Source: Bacteroidales bacterium | GTDB lineage: Bacteria; Bacteroidota; Bacteroidia; Bacteroidales; JALTDM01 | Direction of reading: 5' to 3' | Assembly (NCBI GenBank): GCA_027074135.1 | Contig: JALTDM010000138.1 | Span: forward strand, 1 to 9,825 | Length of the DNA stretch: 9,825 nt | In this document: positions 1-7,245 of the stretch, in pieces | Numbering within the stretch: position 1 is the stretch's first letter | How the letters are laid out: each line of letters begins with the position of its first letter | The notes under the pieces: generated by a model | What the model was told of the DNA's origin: nothing | Database searches by the model: none | The model's input: the letters and a program-made list of their open reading frames with translations, nothing else | Made by a program: the position numbers and the translations under genes

Positions 1-110
1 ACTCCTGTGTAAAGTTGAGGTTTTACATAATAATTACTTTTTAGTTAATAATTATTTTAAACATTACAAATTTAGGAAACCTCTCTTTACACACTTTTCG
101 GGACAGTATC
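1..110. mobile_element. IS256-type terminal repeat; probable MITE, left tip outside window
   Basis: Positions 85-110 read CTTTACACA, a short spacer, then GGACAGTATC. Read inward from 110, this gives GATACTGTCC followed by TGTGTAAAG. That resembles, from memory, the terminal inverted repeat of IS256-family elements (GATA, GTCC and TGTGTAAA blocks at the same spacing). An inward-facing partner, TGTGTAAAG, lies at 6-14, and the match continues inward as GAGGTTT (17-23) against AAACCTC (78-84). If the ends are symmetrical, the left tip lies about 12 bases before the window and the element is only ~120 bp. That is too short for a transposase, so a MITE mobilised in trans by an IS256-type enzyme is likely. 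Alternatively this is a subterminal hairpin at the right end of a longer IS. The interior is AT-rich and non-coding. The target duplication cannot be tested without the left flank. Confidence 0.6.
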
Positions 111-140
111 GAATCACGTTTTGGCGGGAGTGTCTATTTA

Positions 141-185
141 ATTTTTAGCAAATTGCCACGTTAACTACATTCACTCGCAATGACG
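141..185. repeat. 45-bp palindromic intergenic repeat, copy 1
   Basis: This block aligns without gaps to 8084-8128, with 36 of 45 positions identical. Its ends are complementary: ATTGC at 152-156 pairs with GCAAT at 177-181. It contains the GATTGCCAC...CTCGCAATGACG type of sequence that is scattered between genes in many bacterial genomes. The middle of this copy (160-173) has drifted more than that of copy 2. It sits between the MITE-like element and the 3' end of lptB, and no protein is encoded. Its function is unknown; it may be a small dispersed element or a transcribed hairpin. Confidence 0.65.
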
Positions 186-258
186 GGCACAATTGGATAT
201 AGGGTCCATAATACTAAGCTCATTAAAATAACAGTTTGAGCAAAACATGAATAACGAA

Positions 259-274
259 TATTCAATATTGAATA
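259..274. repeat. 16-bp perfect palindrome downstream of lptB
   Basis: TATTCAATATTGAATA is a perfect inverted repeat located 31 bases past the lptB stop codon. It is AT-only apart from two bases and is not followed by a T-run on either strand, so it is a poor candidate for an intrinsic terminator. It could be a weak transcript-end hairpin or simply AT-rich sequence. The rest of 186-304 shows no gene and no other recognisable signal. Confidence 0.3.
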
Positions 275-304
275 GCTATTTTAGAAGTGAGTACTCTTAA
301 TCCA

Positions 305-1027
305 CTACCTAAGCACAAAATTTTGTCCCAAGTAAACCCTTCTTACCTGTTCGTCATTTGCCAAATCCTCGGCTGTTCCAGACTTAAGTATATTGCCTTC
401 GTGCAACAAATATGCCCTGTCAGTAATGGAAAGCGTTTCATGAACATTGTGGTCGGTAATAAGGATACCAATGTTCCTATCTTTGAGGTGGGCAACAATG
501 CCTTGAATATCTTCAACTGCAATGGGATCCACTCCGGCAAACGGCTCGTCTAACAGAATAAATTTAGGTTTGACAGCCAATGCACGGGCAATTTCCGTTC
601 TTCTTCTCTCTCCACCACTCAATTGGTAACCTTTGTTTTTTCTTACCTTTTCCAAACGGAACTCCGCAATAAGAGATTCAAGAATTTCTTTTTGTTCCTG
701 TTTACTGAACTTAGTCATTTCCAACACTGCACAGATATTGTCTTCTACTGTAAGTTTCCTGAAAACCGATGCTTCTTGAGGCAAGTATCCGATGCCTAGC
801 TGGGCGCGTTTATACATCGGTAAGTTTGTGATTTCGTTTTCGTCAAGAAATATTTTACCTTCGTTGACTTTAATAAAGCCTACAATCATATAAAAAGTTG
901 TTGTCTTACCTGCACCGTTCGGTCCTAGCAATCCTACAATTTCGCCTTGATTGACTTCAAGTGAAACTTTGTTTACAACAGTGCGTTTTTTATATTTTTT
1001 TATCAGGTTTTCAGCTCTTAATTTCAT
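305..1027 (-). CDS. lptB: LPS export ABC transporter ATP-binding protein LptB
   Basis: LptB is the cytoplasmic ATPase that powers the LptFGC machine, which pulls lipopolysaccharide from the inner membrane to the outer membrane. The 240-residue protein is one complete ABC nucleotide-binding domain of normal family length. Visible motifs are Walker A GPNGAGKT (35-42), the Q-loop glutamine at 84 (YLPQE), the signature LSGGE (136-140), Walker B FILLDEP (157-162 region, catalytic E161) and the switch histidine H193. The GERRR run after the signature and the C-terminal YLGQNF element are typical of LptB and separate it from amino-acid or lipoprotein transporter ATPases. It lies 91 bases downstream of kdsD on the same strand. 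That matches the widespread kdsD-lptB LPS neighbourhood, although lptA, lptC and kdsC are not between them here. No promoter of the TAnnTTTG type is evident in the gap, so co-transcription with kdsD is likely. Confidence 0.93.
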   Translation of the reverse strand: MKLRAENLIKKYKKRTVVNKVSLEVNQGEIVGLLGPNGAGKTTTFYMIVGFIKVNEGKIFLDENEITNLPMYKRAQLGIGYLPQEASVFRKLTVEDNICAVLEMTKFSKQEQKEILESLIAEFRLEKVRKNKGYQLSGGERRRTEIARALAVKPKFILLDEPFAGVDPIAVEDIQGIVAHLKDRNIGILITDHNVHETLSITDRAYLLHEGNILKSGTAEDLANDEQVRRVYLGQNFVLR

Positions 1028-1118
1028 AACTTTATTTTTTCTTCTATTTCCGCCCTCTGAAAATGAATATAGAATACTTTTAAAAACACCATTCCTTTTT
1101 CATTATTTATTATTCATC

Positions 1119-2099
1119 TTATTTTATGCCCTCTTTCAATATGTCGTGCAAATGTATCATTCCCACATAATTATCATTATCGTCCACTACAATTAATTGC
1201 GTTATACTGTATGTTTCCATTATTTGTAAAGCTGCACTTGCTAAAAGTTTTCTGTTTATTTTTTTCGGATTTGTCGTCATAATATCTGCAGCTACGGTAT
1301 TGGATGAAAAAGTATTTTTTTCCAACATCCTACGAATATCACCATCTGTAATGATACCCAAAACTTTTTTGCCTGTTTCATCAACAATAGCTGTAGCCCC
1401 CATTCTCTTGCTCGAAATTTCCAAAATAACATCTTTTATTGGAGTGTTTTCTAAAACTTTTGGCGGATTGGAATTCATTAGTATCTCTACCTTATATAAC
1501 AACTTTTTCCCCAATGCCCCACCAGGATGAAACCGTGCAAAATCTTCACTTGTAAAGCCTTTCAGCTCTATCAATGATGCAGCAATAGCATCTCCCATAA
1601 CCAATTGTGCCGTAGTACTTGACGTTGGAGCAAGATTATTCGGACAAGCTTCTTTTTCAATGGGTGTGTAAATCATATAATCGGAATTTGCTGACAAAAA
1701 AGAATTTTTATCCCCCACAATGGCAATGATGACATTCCCCATATCCTTAACTATAGTAACCAAACTCTTAATCTCCGGCGTATTTCCGCTTTTGGATATA
1801 AAAATAACCACATCCGCAGGTTGCATAATACCCAAATCACCGTGAATGGCTTCAGCTGCATGCATGAAAATTGCAGGTGTGCCGGTAGAATTAAGTGTAG
1901 CCACAATTTTTTTACCTATAATGGCACTTTTACCAATACCTGTTATTATAACCCTACCGTCGGATTTATAAATTTCGTATACGGCATTTGCAAAATTTTC
2001 ATTTATTTCACCCAACAAATTTTCAATTGTTTCTTTCTCCAACCGTACGGTTGTTTGGGCAGTATTTATGATTTGGGTTATTTTTTCGTTTTTTGCCAT
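1119..2099 (-). CDS. kdsD: D-arabinose 5-phosphate isomerase (KpsF/GutQ family)
   Basis: This enzyme interconverts ribulose 5-phosphate and arabinose 5-phosphate, the first step of Kdo synthesis for LPS, in the cytoplasm. With the ATG at 2097-2099 the protein is 326 residues, the usual family size. It has an N-terminal SIS sugar-isomerase domain (about 40-175) and two C-terminal CBS domains (about 205-262 and 270-325). K57, E109, E150 and H191 fall exactly two residues before the active-site K59, E111, E152 and H193 of E. coli KdsD. The GIGKSA, SKSGNTPE and HPGGALG motifs are intact. An upstream TTG at 2162 would add 21 residues, but it overlaps the likely -7 promoter element and the added residues look unlike the family, so the ATG was chosen. 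It is followed by lptB, linking Kdo supply to LPS export. kpsF or gutQ paralogues are the alternative name. Confidence 0.92.
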   Translation of the reverse strand: MAKNEKITQIINTAQTTVRLEKETIENLLGEINENFANAVYEIYKSDGRVIITGIGKSAIIGKKIVATLNSTGTPAIFMHAAEAIHGDLGIMQPADVVIFISKSGNTPEIKSLVTIVKDMGNVIIAIVGDKNSFLSANSDYMIYTPIEKEACPNNLAPTSSTTAQLVMGDAIAASLIELKGFTSEDFARFHPGGALGKKLLYKVEILMNSNPPKVLENTPIKDVILEISSKRMGATAIVDETGKKVLGIITDGDIRRMLEKNTFSSNTVAADIMTTNPKKINRKLLASAALQIMETYSITQLIVVDDNDNYVGMIHLHDILKEGIK

Positions 2100-2127
2100 T
2101 GCCAATTCAAAAAGTTTATAATTTTGC

Positions 2128-2149
2128 CTTCCCTTTTTGAAAAAGGAAG
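2128..2149 (-). repeat. Inverted repeat in the presumed kdsD leader
   Basis: CCTTTTT and AAAAAGG flank a single central G, and CTT/AAG extends the arms after one bulged C. It lies 28 bases upstream of the kdsD ATG and just downstream of the predicted -7 element, so it would be near the 5' end of the transcript. It could affect transcript stability or start-site access. The stem is nearly all A/T, and no regulator site is recognised. Confidence 0.3.
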
Positions 2150-2159
2150 TATTTTTTGG

Positions 2160-2167
2160 CAAAGTTA
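2160..2167 (-). promoter_or_regulatory. Probable kdsD-lptB promoter, -7 element TAACTTTG
   Basis: Read on the minus strand the octamer is TAACTTTG, followed by CC. It matches the Bacteroidota sigma-ABfr -7 consensus TAnnTTTG. A transcript would start near 2153, giving a leader of about 50 bases before the ATG at 2099. No convincing -33 TTTG is seen at the standard distance, which leaves the call moderate. Confidence 0.45.
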
Positions 2168-2253
2168 CTCTTTTTTAAAGGTAATTTTTTCACATTTTAC
2201 CAAAAATATTTTTCCGAAAGGTGATAAATATTCCTTTCGAATAAAAAAATCGT

Positions 2254-2261
2254 TAAATTTG
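2254..2261 (+). promoter_or_regulatory. Probable recQ operon promoter, -7 element TAAATTTG
   Basis: TAAATTTG matches the TAnnTTTG -7 consensus of Bacteroidota and ends 20 bases before the recQ ATG. It implies a very short leader. The expected -33 TTTG is replaced by TTTCG near 2235-2239, so that element is weak. With the opposing kdsD element about 90 bases away, this forms a divergent promoter region. Confidence 0.45.
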
Positions 2262-2281
2262 TTTTACTAAAACATAAAAAA

Positions 2282-4483
2282 ATGACCAAAGCAAGAGAAG
2301 TTGATTTACAAAAGTATCTGAAGGAATTTTTTGGATTTACATCATTTAAAGGACAACAAGAAGCTATAATAAAAAACCTGTTGGAAGGTAAAGACATATT
2401 CGTATTGATGCCAACCGGAGGCGGGAAATCCTTGTGTTATCAACTTCCGGCTCTTATCTCCGAAGGTACTGCTATCGTAATTTCTCCCCTGATAGCTCTT
2501 ATGAAAAATCAAGTTGATTTAATGCGTGGTTTTTCTCCCGAAAATGGTATTGCACACTTTATAAATTCTTCACTAAAGAAATCTGAAATAAATCAAGTAA
2601 AAAAAGATGTTTTAGAAGGCAAAACTAAATTGCTTTATTTGGCACCGGAATCTCTAAACAAAACAGAAAATATTGAGTTTCTAAAAGATGTAAATATATC
2701 GTTTTATGCAGTTGACGAAGCCCACTGTATATCAGAATGGGGACACGACTTCAGACCCGAATACAGACGAATAAGACCGATGATTGAAAGCATAAAAGTT
2801 GCTCCAATAATTGCACTTACCGCTACAGCAACTCCTAAGGTTCAACACGATATTCTGAAAAATCTCGGCATAGAAAATGCTACAATTTTTAAAGATTCGT
2901 TCAACCGCCCTAATCTTTATTACGAAGTAAGGTTAAAAAACAATCCCGAAAAGCAAATAATAAAATTCATACGCGAAAACGAAGGTAAGTCTGGTATTAT
3001 TTACTGTATGAGCCGTAAAAAAGTAGAAGAACTTGCCCAAAAACTCCAAGTTAATGGCATAAAAGCTGTTCCGTACCACGCCGGTATGGATGCAAAAACA
3101 AGGAATAATCACCAAGATATGTTCCTTATGGAAGAAGTGGATGTTATAGTAGCAACAATTGCTTTCGGAATGGGTATCGACAAACCGGATATCCGCTATG
3201 TTATCCACTACGATATGCCAAGAAGCCTTGAAGGTTATTACCAAGAAACCGGAAGGGCCGGTCGTGACGGCGGCGAAGGTAAATGTATAGCTTTTTATAA
3301 ATATGACGACATAACCAAGCTCGAAAAGTTTTTGCAAGGCAAGTCTGCGTCTGAACAAGAAATCGGCAAACAACTCATTTCCGAAGTGATCGCTTATGCA
3401 GAATCGGCAGTTTGCCGTAGAAAGCAACTATTGCATTATTTCGGCGAAGAATACGATGCTGAAAACTGCGGTAATTGTGACAATTGCCTGCATCCAAAGA
3501 AAAAATTCGAAGGCAAAGAATATGCACACCTTGTATTACGAACCGTTGATGCCGTAAAAGAAAAATTCAAAGCAGAATATATTGCAAAAATCCTTGTGGG
3601 TGAACTAACTAATACAATAAAGCAATACAAGCACCACCAACTTGAAATGTTCGGTGAAGGCAAGGAAGAAGGAGAAAAATTCTGGGTAGATATAATAAGG
3701 CAATGTCTAATACACAAACTCCTTGAAAAAGAAATTGTAAATTACGGTATTCTTAAAATAACCGAAGAAGGACGCAAATTTCTGAAAAAGCCTTATTCAA
3801 TTACCTTCTATGAGTTTCACGATTATGACGAATACGAAGAAGAAGCCGTAGAAGTAAGCGGTGGTACGGCTGCTGTTGACGATGTGTTATTTAATATGCT
3901 CAAAGACTTACGTAAAGAAGTTGCTCAAGAATACGGTGTTCCGCCATACATCATTTTCCAAGATATATCACTTGAAGATATGTCAATTCATTACCCTATC
4001 ACAATTCAGGAACTGGAACAAATGACAGGTGTAGGCAAGGGCAAAGCCGAAAAATACGGTCGAAAATTCGTAGAAATCATAAAAAGGTATGTTGACGAAA
4101 ATGAAATAGAACGCCCGCAAGATTTAATTATCAAATCTTCTGTTCAAAAATCTGCCAAGAAAGTAAACATCATCAAAGGTATTGATAGAAAAATACCTTT
4201 GGAAGAAATTGCCGAAAGTTTGGGTATAGATTTCTACGAAATGCTTGACGAACTTGAAAGCATAGTTCTATCCGGAACAAAAATCAACCTTGATTATTAC
4301 ATTGACGATGTGATTGAAGAAGAAAAACAGGAAGAACTTATTGCATTTTTCCAAGAATTTGAAGGCGGTGGAGATTTGGATGAAGTGCTCGACGAAGCAT
4401 TTGAAGAATTTGGCGACGATTACTTTACCGAAGAAGAAATAAGGTTGATGAGAATTAAATTTATAGCCGATTACGCAAATTAA
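2282..4483 (+). CDS. recQ: ATP-dependent DNA helicase RecQ
   Basis: RecQ is a 3'-5' superfamily 2 DNA helicase acting in recombination and in repair of stalled forks. The 733-residue protein shows Walker A TGGGKS (45-50), the DEAH box (145-148), the aromatic-rich loop WGHDFRPEY (153-161), the second RecA-like domain with motif VI QETGRAGRDG (321-330), and a zinc site made by C378, C396, C399 and C402, close to C380, C397, C400 and C403 of E. coli. A winged-helix RQC region follows (about 410-505) and an HRDC domain (about 533-603). About 110 further residues form a helical, strongly acidic tail (about 680-720) ending in an IRLMRIKF motif. This makes the protein roughly 120 residues longer than E. 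coli RecQ and is the usual form in Bacteroidota. It heads a rightward trio, with the next gene 10 bases away. No Shine-Dalgarno is visible; an A-rich stretch precedes the ATG. Confidence 0.96.
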   Translation: MTKAREVDLQKYLKEFFGFTSFKGQQEAIIKNLLEGKDIFVLMPTGGGKSLCYQLPALISEGTAIVISPLIALMKNQVDLMRGFSPENGIAHFINSSLKKSEINQVKKDVLEGKTKLLYLAPESLNKTENIEFLKDVNISFYAVDEAHCISEWGHDFRPEYRRIRPMIESIKVAPIIALTATATPKVQHDILKNLGIENATIFKDSFNRPNLYYEVRLKNNPEKQIIKFIRENEGKSGIIYCMSRKKVEELAQKLQVNGIKAVPYHAGMDAKTRNNHQDMFLMEEVDVIVATIAFGMGIDKPDIRYVIHYDMPRSLEGYYQETGRAGRDGGEGKCIAFYKYDDITKLEKFLQGKSASEQEIGKQLISEVIAYAESAVCRRKQLLHYFGEEYDAENCGNCDNCLHPKKKFEGKEYAHLVLRTVDAVKEKFKAEYIAKILVGELTNTIKQYKHHQLEMFGEGKEEGEKFWVDIIRQCLIHKLLEKEIVNYGILKITEEGRKFLKKPYSITFYEFHDYDEYEEEAVEVSGGTAAVDDVLFNMLKDLRKEVAQEYGVPPYIIFQDISLEDMSIHYPITIQELEQMTGVGKGKAEKYGRKFVEIIKRYVDENEIERPQDLIIKSSVQKSAKKVNIIKGIDRKIPLEEIAESLGIDFYEMLDELESIVLSGTKINLDYYIDDVIEEEKQEELIAFFQEFEGGGDLDEVLDEAFEEFGDDYFTEEEIRLMRIKFIADYAN

Positions 4484-4493
4484 AATTCTAATT

Positions 4494-5333
4494 ATGAAAA
4501 TCATACCGGTATCACACGGCACATTTAAAGTGGACGGCGGAGCAATGTTCGGTCCCGTTCCCAAAAGTATGTGGAACAAAAAATATCCTGCCGACAAAAA
4601 CAATTTGTGTACGCTTACAATACGTTCTTTAATTTTAGATACAGAAGACAGGTTAATAATGATAGATACCGGTATAGGGAATAAACACAACCCTAAGTTT
4701 CTTTCTTTCATATATCCCGAACTAATACCAATGAACGAAGTAATAAGCAAGCACAGATACAAACCAGAGGATTTTACCGATATAATACTTACCCACTTGC
4801 ATTATGACCACGCCGGAGGAGCAACATACAAAGACAAAAACGGAGAAATAAAACCTTATTTCCCCAATGCAACATATTGGCTCAGCCTTAAGCAATGGGA
4901 ACTGATGCAAAACCCAAACCCCAGGGAAAAATCCGCCCTTTTCCCCGAAGATATTTTACCTGTAAAAGAAAGCGGACAATTAAAACTCATAAAAGGCAAG
5001 TATGATTTGTATCCTGGTATCACGCTTTTGCTATCCAACGGACACACATCGGGAATGATAGTACCTGTGATACAAAACGGGGAAAAAGTAATTGTTTTTG
5101 CTGCAGATTTAATACCTACTCTTTACAATTTGCACCTGCCGTGGGTATCGGCATACGATAATATGCCACTTGTGCTCATGGAAGAAAAAAAATTGTTTTT
5201 GCAAGAAGCAGTAAAAAGCGGATATATTATTGCATTTGAACACGACTTTTACAATGCCTTTGCAACCGTAAATTATGATGAGAAAAAAGATAAATTTATG
5301 CCGAAAGAAATCATAAGCGAAAACGAAATTTAA
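4494..5333 (+). CDS. Metallo-beta-lactamase-fold hydrolase (lactonase-like)
   Basis: A 279-residue, probably cytoplasmic metal-dependent hydrolase. All ligands of a binuclear zinc (or iron) site are present: H101, H103, D105 and H106 in the HLHYDH motif, H184 in SNGHTSG, D205 in FAADL and H250 in FEHD. The fold starts without a signal peptide. The conserved IDTGIG strand (57-62) and the layout resemble N-acyl homoserine lactonases and related small-molecule esterases rather than RNases or glyoxalase II, but family resemblance does not give the substrate. It sits 10 bases after recQ and 5 bases before the CBS-ACT gene, so it is almost certainly co-transcribed and may be translationally coupled. 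The start ATG directly follows the recQ stop region, and no better start is available upstream. Nothing in it suggests DNA processing, so its position beside recQ may be only operon sharing. Confidence 0.85.
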   Translation: MKIIPVSHGTFKVDGGAMFGPVPKSMWNKKYPADKNNLCTLTIRSLILDTEDRLIMIDTGIGNKHNPKFLSFIYPELIPMNEVISKHRYKPEDFTDIILTHLHYDHAGGATYKDKNGEIKPYFPNATYWLSLKQWELMQNPNPREKSALFPEDILPVKESGQLKLIKGKYDLYPGITLLLSNGHTSGMIVPVIQNGEKVIVFAADLIPTLYNLHLPWVSAYDNMPLVLMEEKKLFLQEAVKSGYIIAFEHDFYNAFATVNYDEKKDKFMPKEIISENEI

Positions 5334-5338
5334 ACAAT

Positions 5339-6004
5339 ATGTTGGCAAAAAAACTTATTTCTGATATTATATCTCCACTGCACACTTCCGACACGGCACA
5401 AAAAGCTCTTAGTTGGATGGAAATTTACAAAGTGTCGCACTTGCCTATTGTTAACGATAAAAAATTTCTGGGACTAATCTCGGAATCTGATATTTACGAT
5501 CTTAACGAACCCGAATTGCCGCTTGGAGCACATAAATTAAACCTTTTCAGCCCGTTTGTATATGAAGACGATCATATTTTTACGGTAATTTCTCTTGTTG
5601 CAAACCTTAAACTCACTCTTATTCCTGTTTTGGACAGGGAAGACAATTATGTGGGTAGCATTTCACTGCAAGATATTATCAAATACTTTTCAAAACTGAT
5701 TTCATCAGAAAATCCGGGCGCAATAATAGTTCTTGAAGTAGCTGTTCACAATTACCAACTATCACAAATAGCACAAATAGTGGAAGGTAATAATGCAAAA
5801 ATCCTCACATTATACATTGACAACGATCCCGATTCGTCAAAAATGAATGTTATCATCAAAGTGAATGTCACCGAAATTACATCTATTATCCGCACATTTG
5901 AAAGGTATGACTACACGATAAAAGCAACTTTTTCGGAAGAAACAGAATTGAACGAACTTTACAAAAACCGCTACGAACTCTTTATGAGGCTTTTGAATTT
6001 GTAA
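5339..6004 (+). CDS. CBS-pair protein with C-terminal ACT-like domain
   Basis: A 221-residue cytoplasmic protein with two CBS motifs (about 8-58, with HLPIV and GLISESDIYD; and about 68-118, with LIPVLD and GSISLQDII), followed by an ACT-like ligand-binding fold (about 128-200). CBS pairs usually bind adenine nucleotides and ACT domains bind amino acids or other small ligands, so this is probably a sensor or regulatory subunit with no catalytic motif. Close relatives are widespread in Bacteroidota, where, to my knowledge, they commonly precede NAD kinase and uppS. Here no such gene follows; instead a leftward gene overlaps its last 34 bases. It starts 5 bases after the hydrolase gene, as the third member of the recQ operon. 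Its role is unknown. Confidence 0.83.
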   Translation: MLAKKLISDIISPLHTSDTAQKALSWMEIYKVSHLPIVNDKKFLGLISESDIYDLNEPELPLGAHKLNLFSPFVYEDDHIFTVISLVANLKLTLIPVLDREDNYVGSISLQDIIKYFSKLISSENPGAIIVLEVAVHNYQLSQIAQIVEGNNAKILTLYIDNDPDSSKMNVIIKVNVTEITSIIRTFERYDYTIKATFSEETELNELYKNRYELFMRLLNL

Positions 6005-7245
6005 TTGCAACCGCAAAACACTGACAACCCTATTACAAAAAACGGCAACAAAGGTGCTCTATACCTGACAAGAGCCCCAAGTACCGGCACGGTGTAACCT
6101 ATTATCAGAAAAACCGTAAAAGCATAAACTAAGGCAAACAATGCAATGTTAAGTTGCTTTTTGTCTTCTTCCTTCTTGAATCTGACAAATACCAACAATA
6201 CAAACAACAGCAATAAAACATTTTCAAAAATATTAGGCAGCATAATAATCGAAGTGTAATCAAACACAAAAGGTCTGAAAAACGAATTGAAAACAGCTTC
6301 GGGAAACATTTTTATAAAATTCATCAAACCATTGTTCAACTTAGGCAATTCAATTGTACTCCCAGCTCCGTTTGCCTCTGCCATTAGAATAAAATCGTGC
6401 TGCTTTTGCGATAGTTTTAGAAACAAATCAAACTTACTGCATGCAAAGTGCAAACCTAAAACAAGCACAATTGCAGCCAAATAAACAAATACGTAAGACT
6501 TTGCCACTCCGTATTTTTTTGCAAGCAAATAAGCAATAAGTGCCGGGAAAACAGGCAAAGCAATGTATATTTTTGTAAACGAGAGTAAAATAAAAAACAA
6601 GCCCGACCACAAATATTTTTTCTCATCAAAAAAATACAATCCGAATCCTAACGAAAATACAACCAACATTTCTTTGAGAAGTGCCGAAGTCCAAAAGACA
6701 ACTGACGGTATCAAAAACAGTGCAACAAGCAAAACGACCTTATACCTGTCACCCAAATAACGGTAAAAAAACAAAAAAAACGCAACCCAACCCAAATATG
6801 ACAAAAATGCCGCAAGCAATGAAAGTGCATAAATATTTTTGTCTGTTATAAACATTGCCAGCGTAATAAACCTGATTATCGTACGGTTTTCGTTGTATAA
6901 GCCGTAATTAAATCTTTTGTACCAAAATTCCGTGCGGTCGTGCATTATGTGGCTTACTTCTTCATCTTCTTTTCCTGCCATTACCTTGATAAACAAAGCT
7001 GTATTACCTTGTTTTGCCATATCGTAAATTGCGGCGGCATCTTCGTAATATTTCCACAAGTCGCTTTTCAACCTACGGTCATTGGAATAATAGTATGTAT
7101 AGATGTAAAAAAACGCTACACCTGCTACAATCTTAATCAAAAACAGCAAGTAGCGAACAGCAAAACCAAAAGGCAATTTCTTGATAAAACGCCACTTCCA
7201 AATTAGCAAAGAAAACAATATGAAAAATAGGATTACTGTAATCAT
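5971..7245 (-). CDS. Multi-pass membrane protein, possible surface-glycan polymerase or GT-C enzyme
   Basis: A 424-residue integral membrane protein with about ten hydrophobic helices (near 2-17, 31-52, 138-160, 168-184, 187-206, 211-242 probably as two, 250-268, 338-355, 366-386 and 396-411). There are two long hydrophilic loops, at about 53-120 and 270-337. The first loop holds an SDLWKYYEDA acidic segment, and the last helix follows an RYRAPLLPF motif. Both recall GT-C glycosyltransferases and Wzy-like polymerases, but no family can be named with confidence. The ATG at 7243-7245 overlaps the purN stop as ATGA, the classical coupling arrangement; a TTG nine bases upstream would add only three residues and was not chosen. 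Translation may therefore depend on purN ribosomes. Its 3' end overlaps the CBS-ACT gene tail to tail. Hydrolase or transporter functions are not supported by any motif. Confidence 0.78.
   Translation of the reverse strand: MITVILFFILFSLLIWKWRFIKKLPFGFAVRYLLFLIKIVAGVAFFYIYTYYYSNDRRLKSDLWKYYEDAAAIYDMAKQGNTALFIKVMAGKEDEEVSHIMHDRTEFWYKRFNYGLYNENRTIIRFITLAMFITDKNIYALSLLAAFLSYLGWVAFFLFFYRYLGDRYKVVLLVALFLIPSVVFWTSALLKEMLVVFSLGFGLYFFDEKKYLWSGLFFILLSFTKIYIALPVFPALIAYLLAKKYGVAKSYVFVYLAAIVLVLGLHFACSKFDLFLKLSQKQHDFILMAEANGAGSTIELPKLNNGLMNFIKMFPEAVFNSFFRPFVFDYTSIIMLPNIFENVLLLLFVLLVFVRFKKEEDKKQLNIALFALVYAFTVFLIIGYTVPVLGALVRYRAPLLPFFVIGLSVFCGCNYKFKSLIKSS

Noticed and set aside
259..274. Intrinsic terminator for lptB
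   Set aside because: The palindrome is almost entirely A/T, and no T-run follows on the lptB strand.
2100..2162. N-terminal extension of KdsD from a TTG at 2162
   Set aside because: The TTG overlaps the likely -7 element TAACTTTG, and the added residues do not look like the family; the ATG at 2099 gives standard length and active-site numbering.
2933..3427. Long minus-strand open frame (164 codons) inside recQ
   Set aside because: It lies fully antisense to a region with strong RecQ helicase and zinc motifs and has no recognisable domain.
4268..4762. Minus-strand open frame across the recQ-hydrolase junction
   Set aside because: It is antisense to two well-supported genes and the hydrophobic stretches come from the complementary strand composition.
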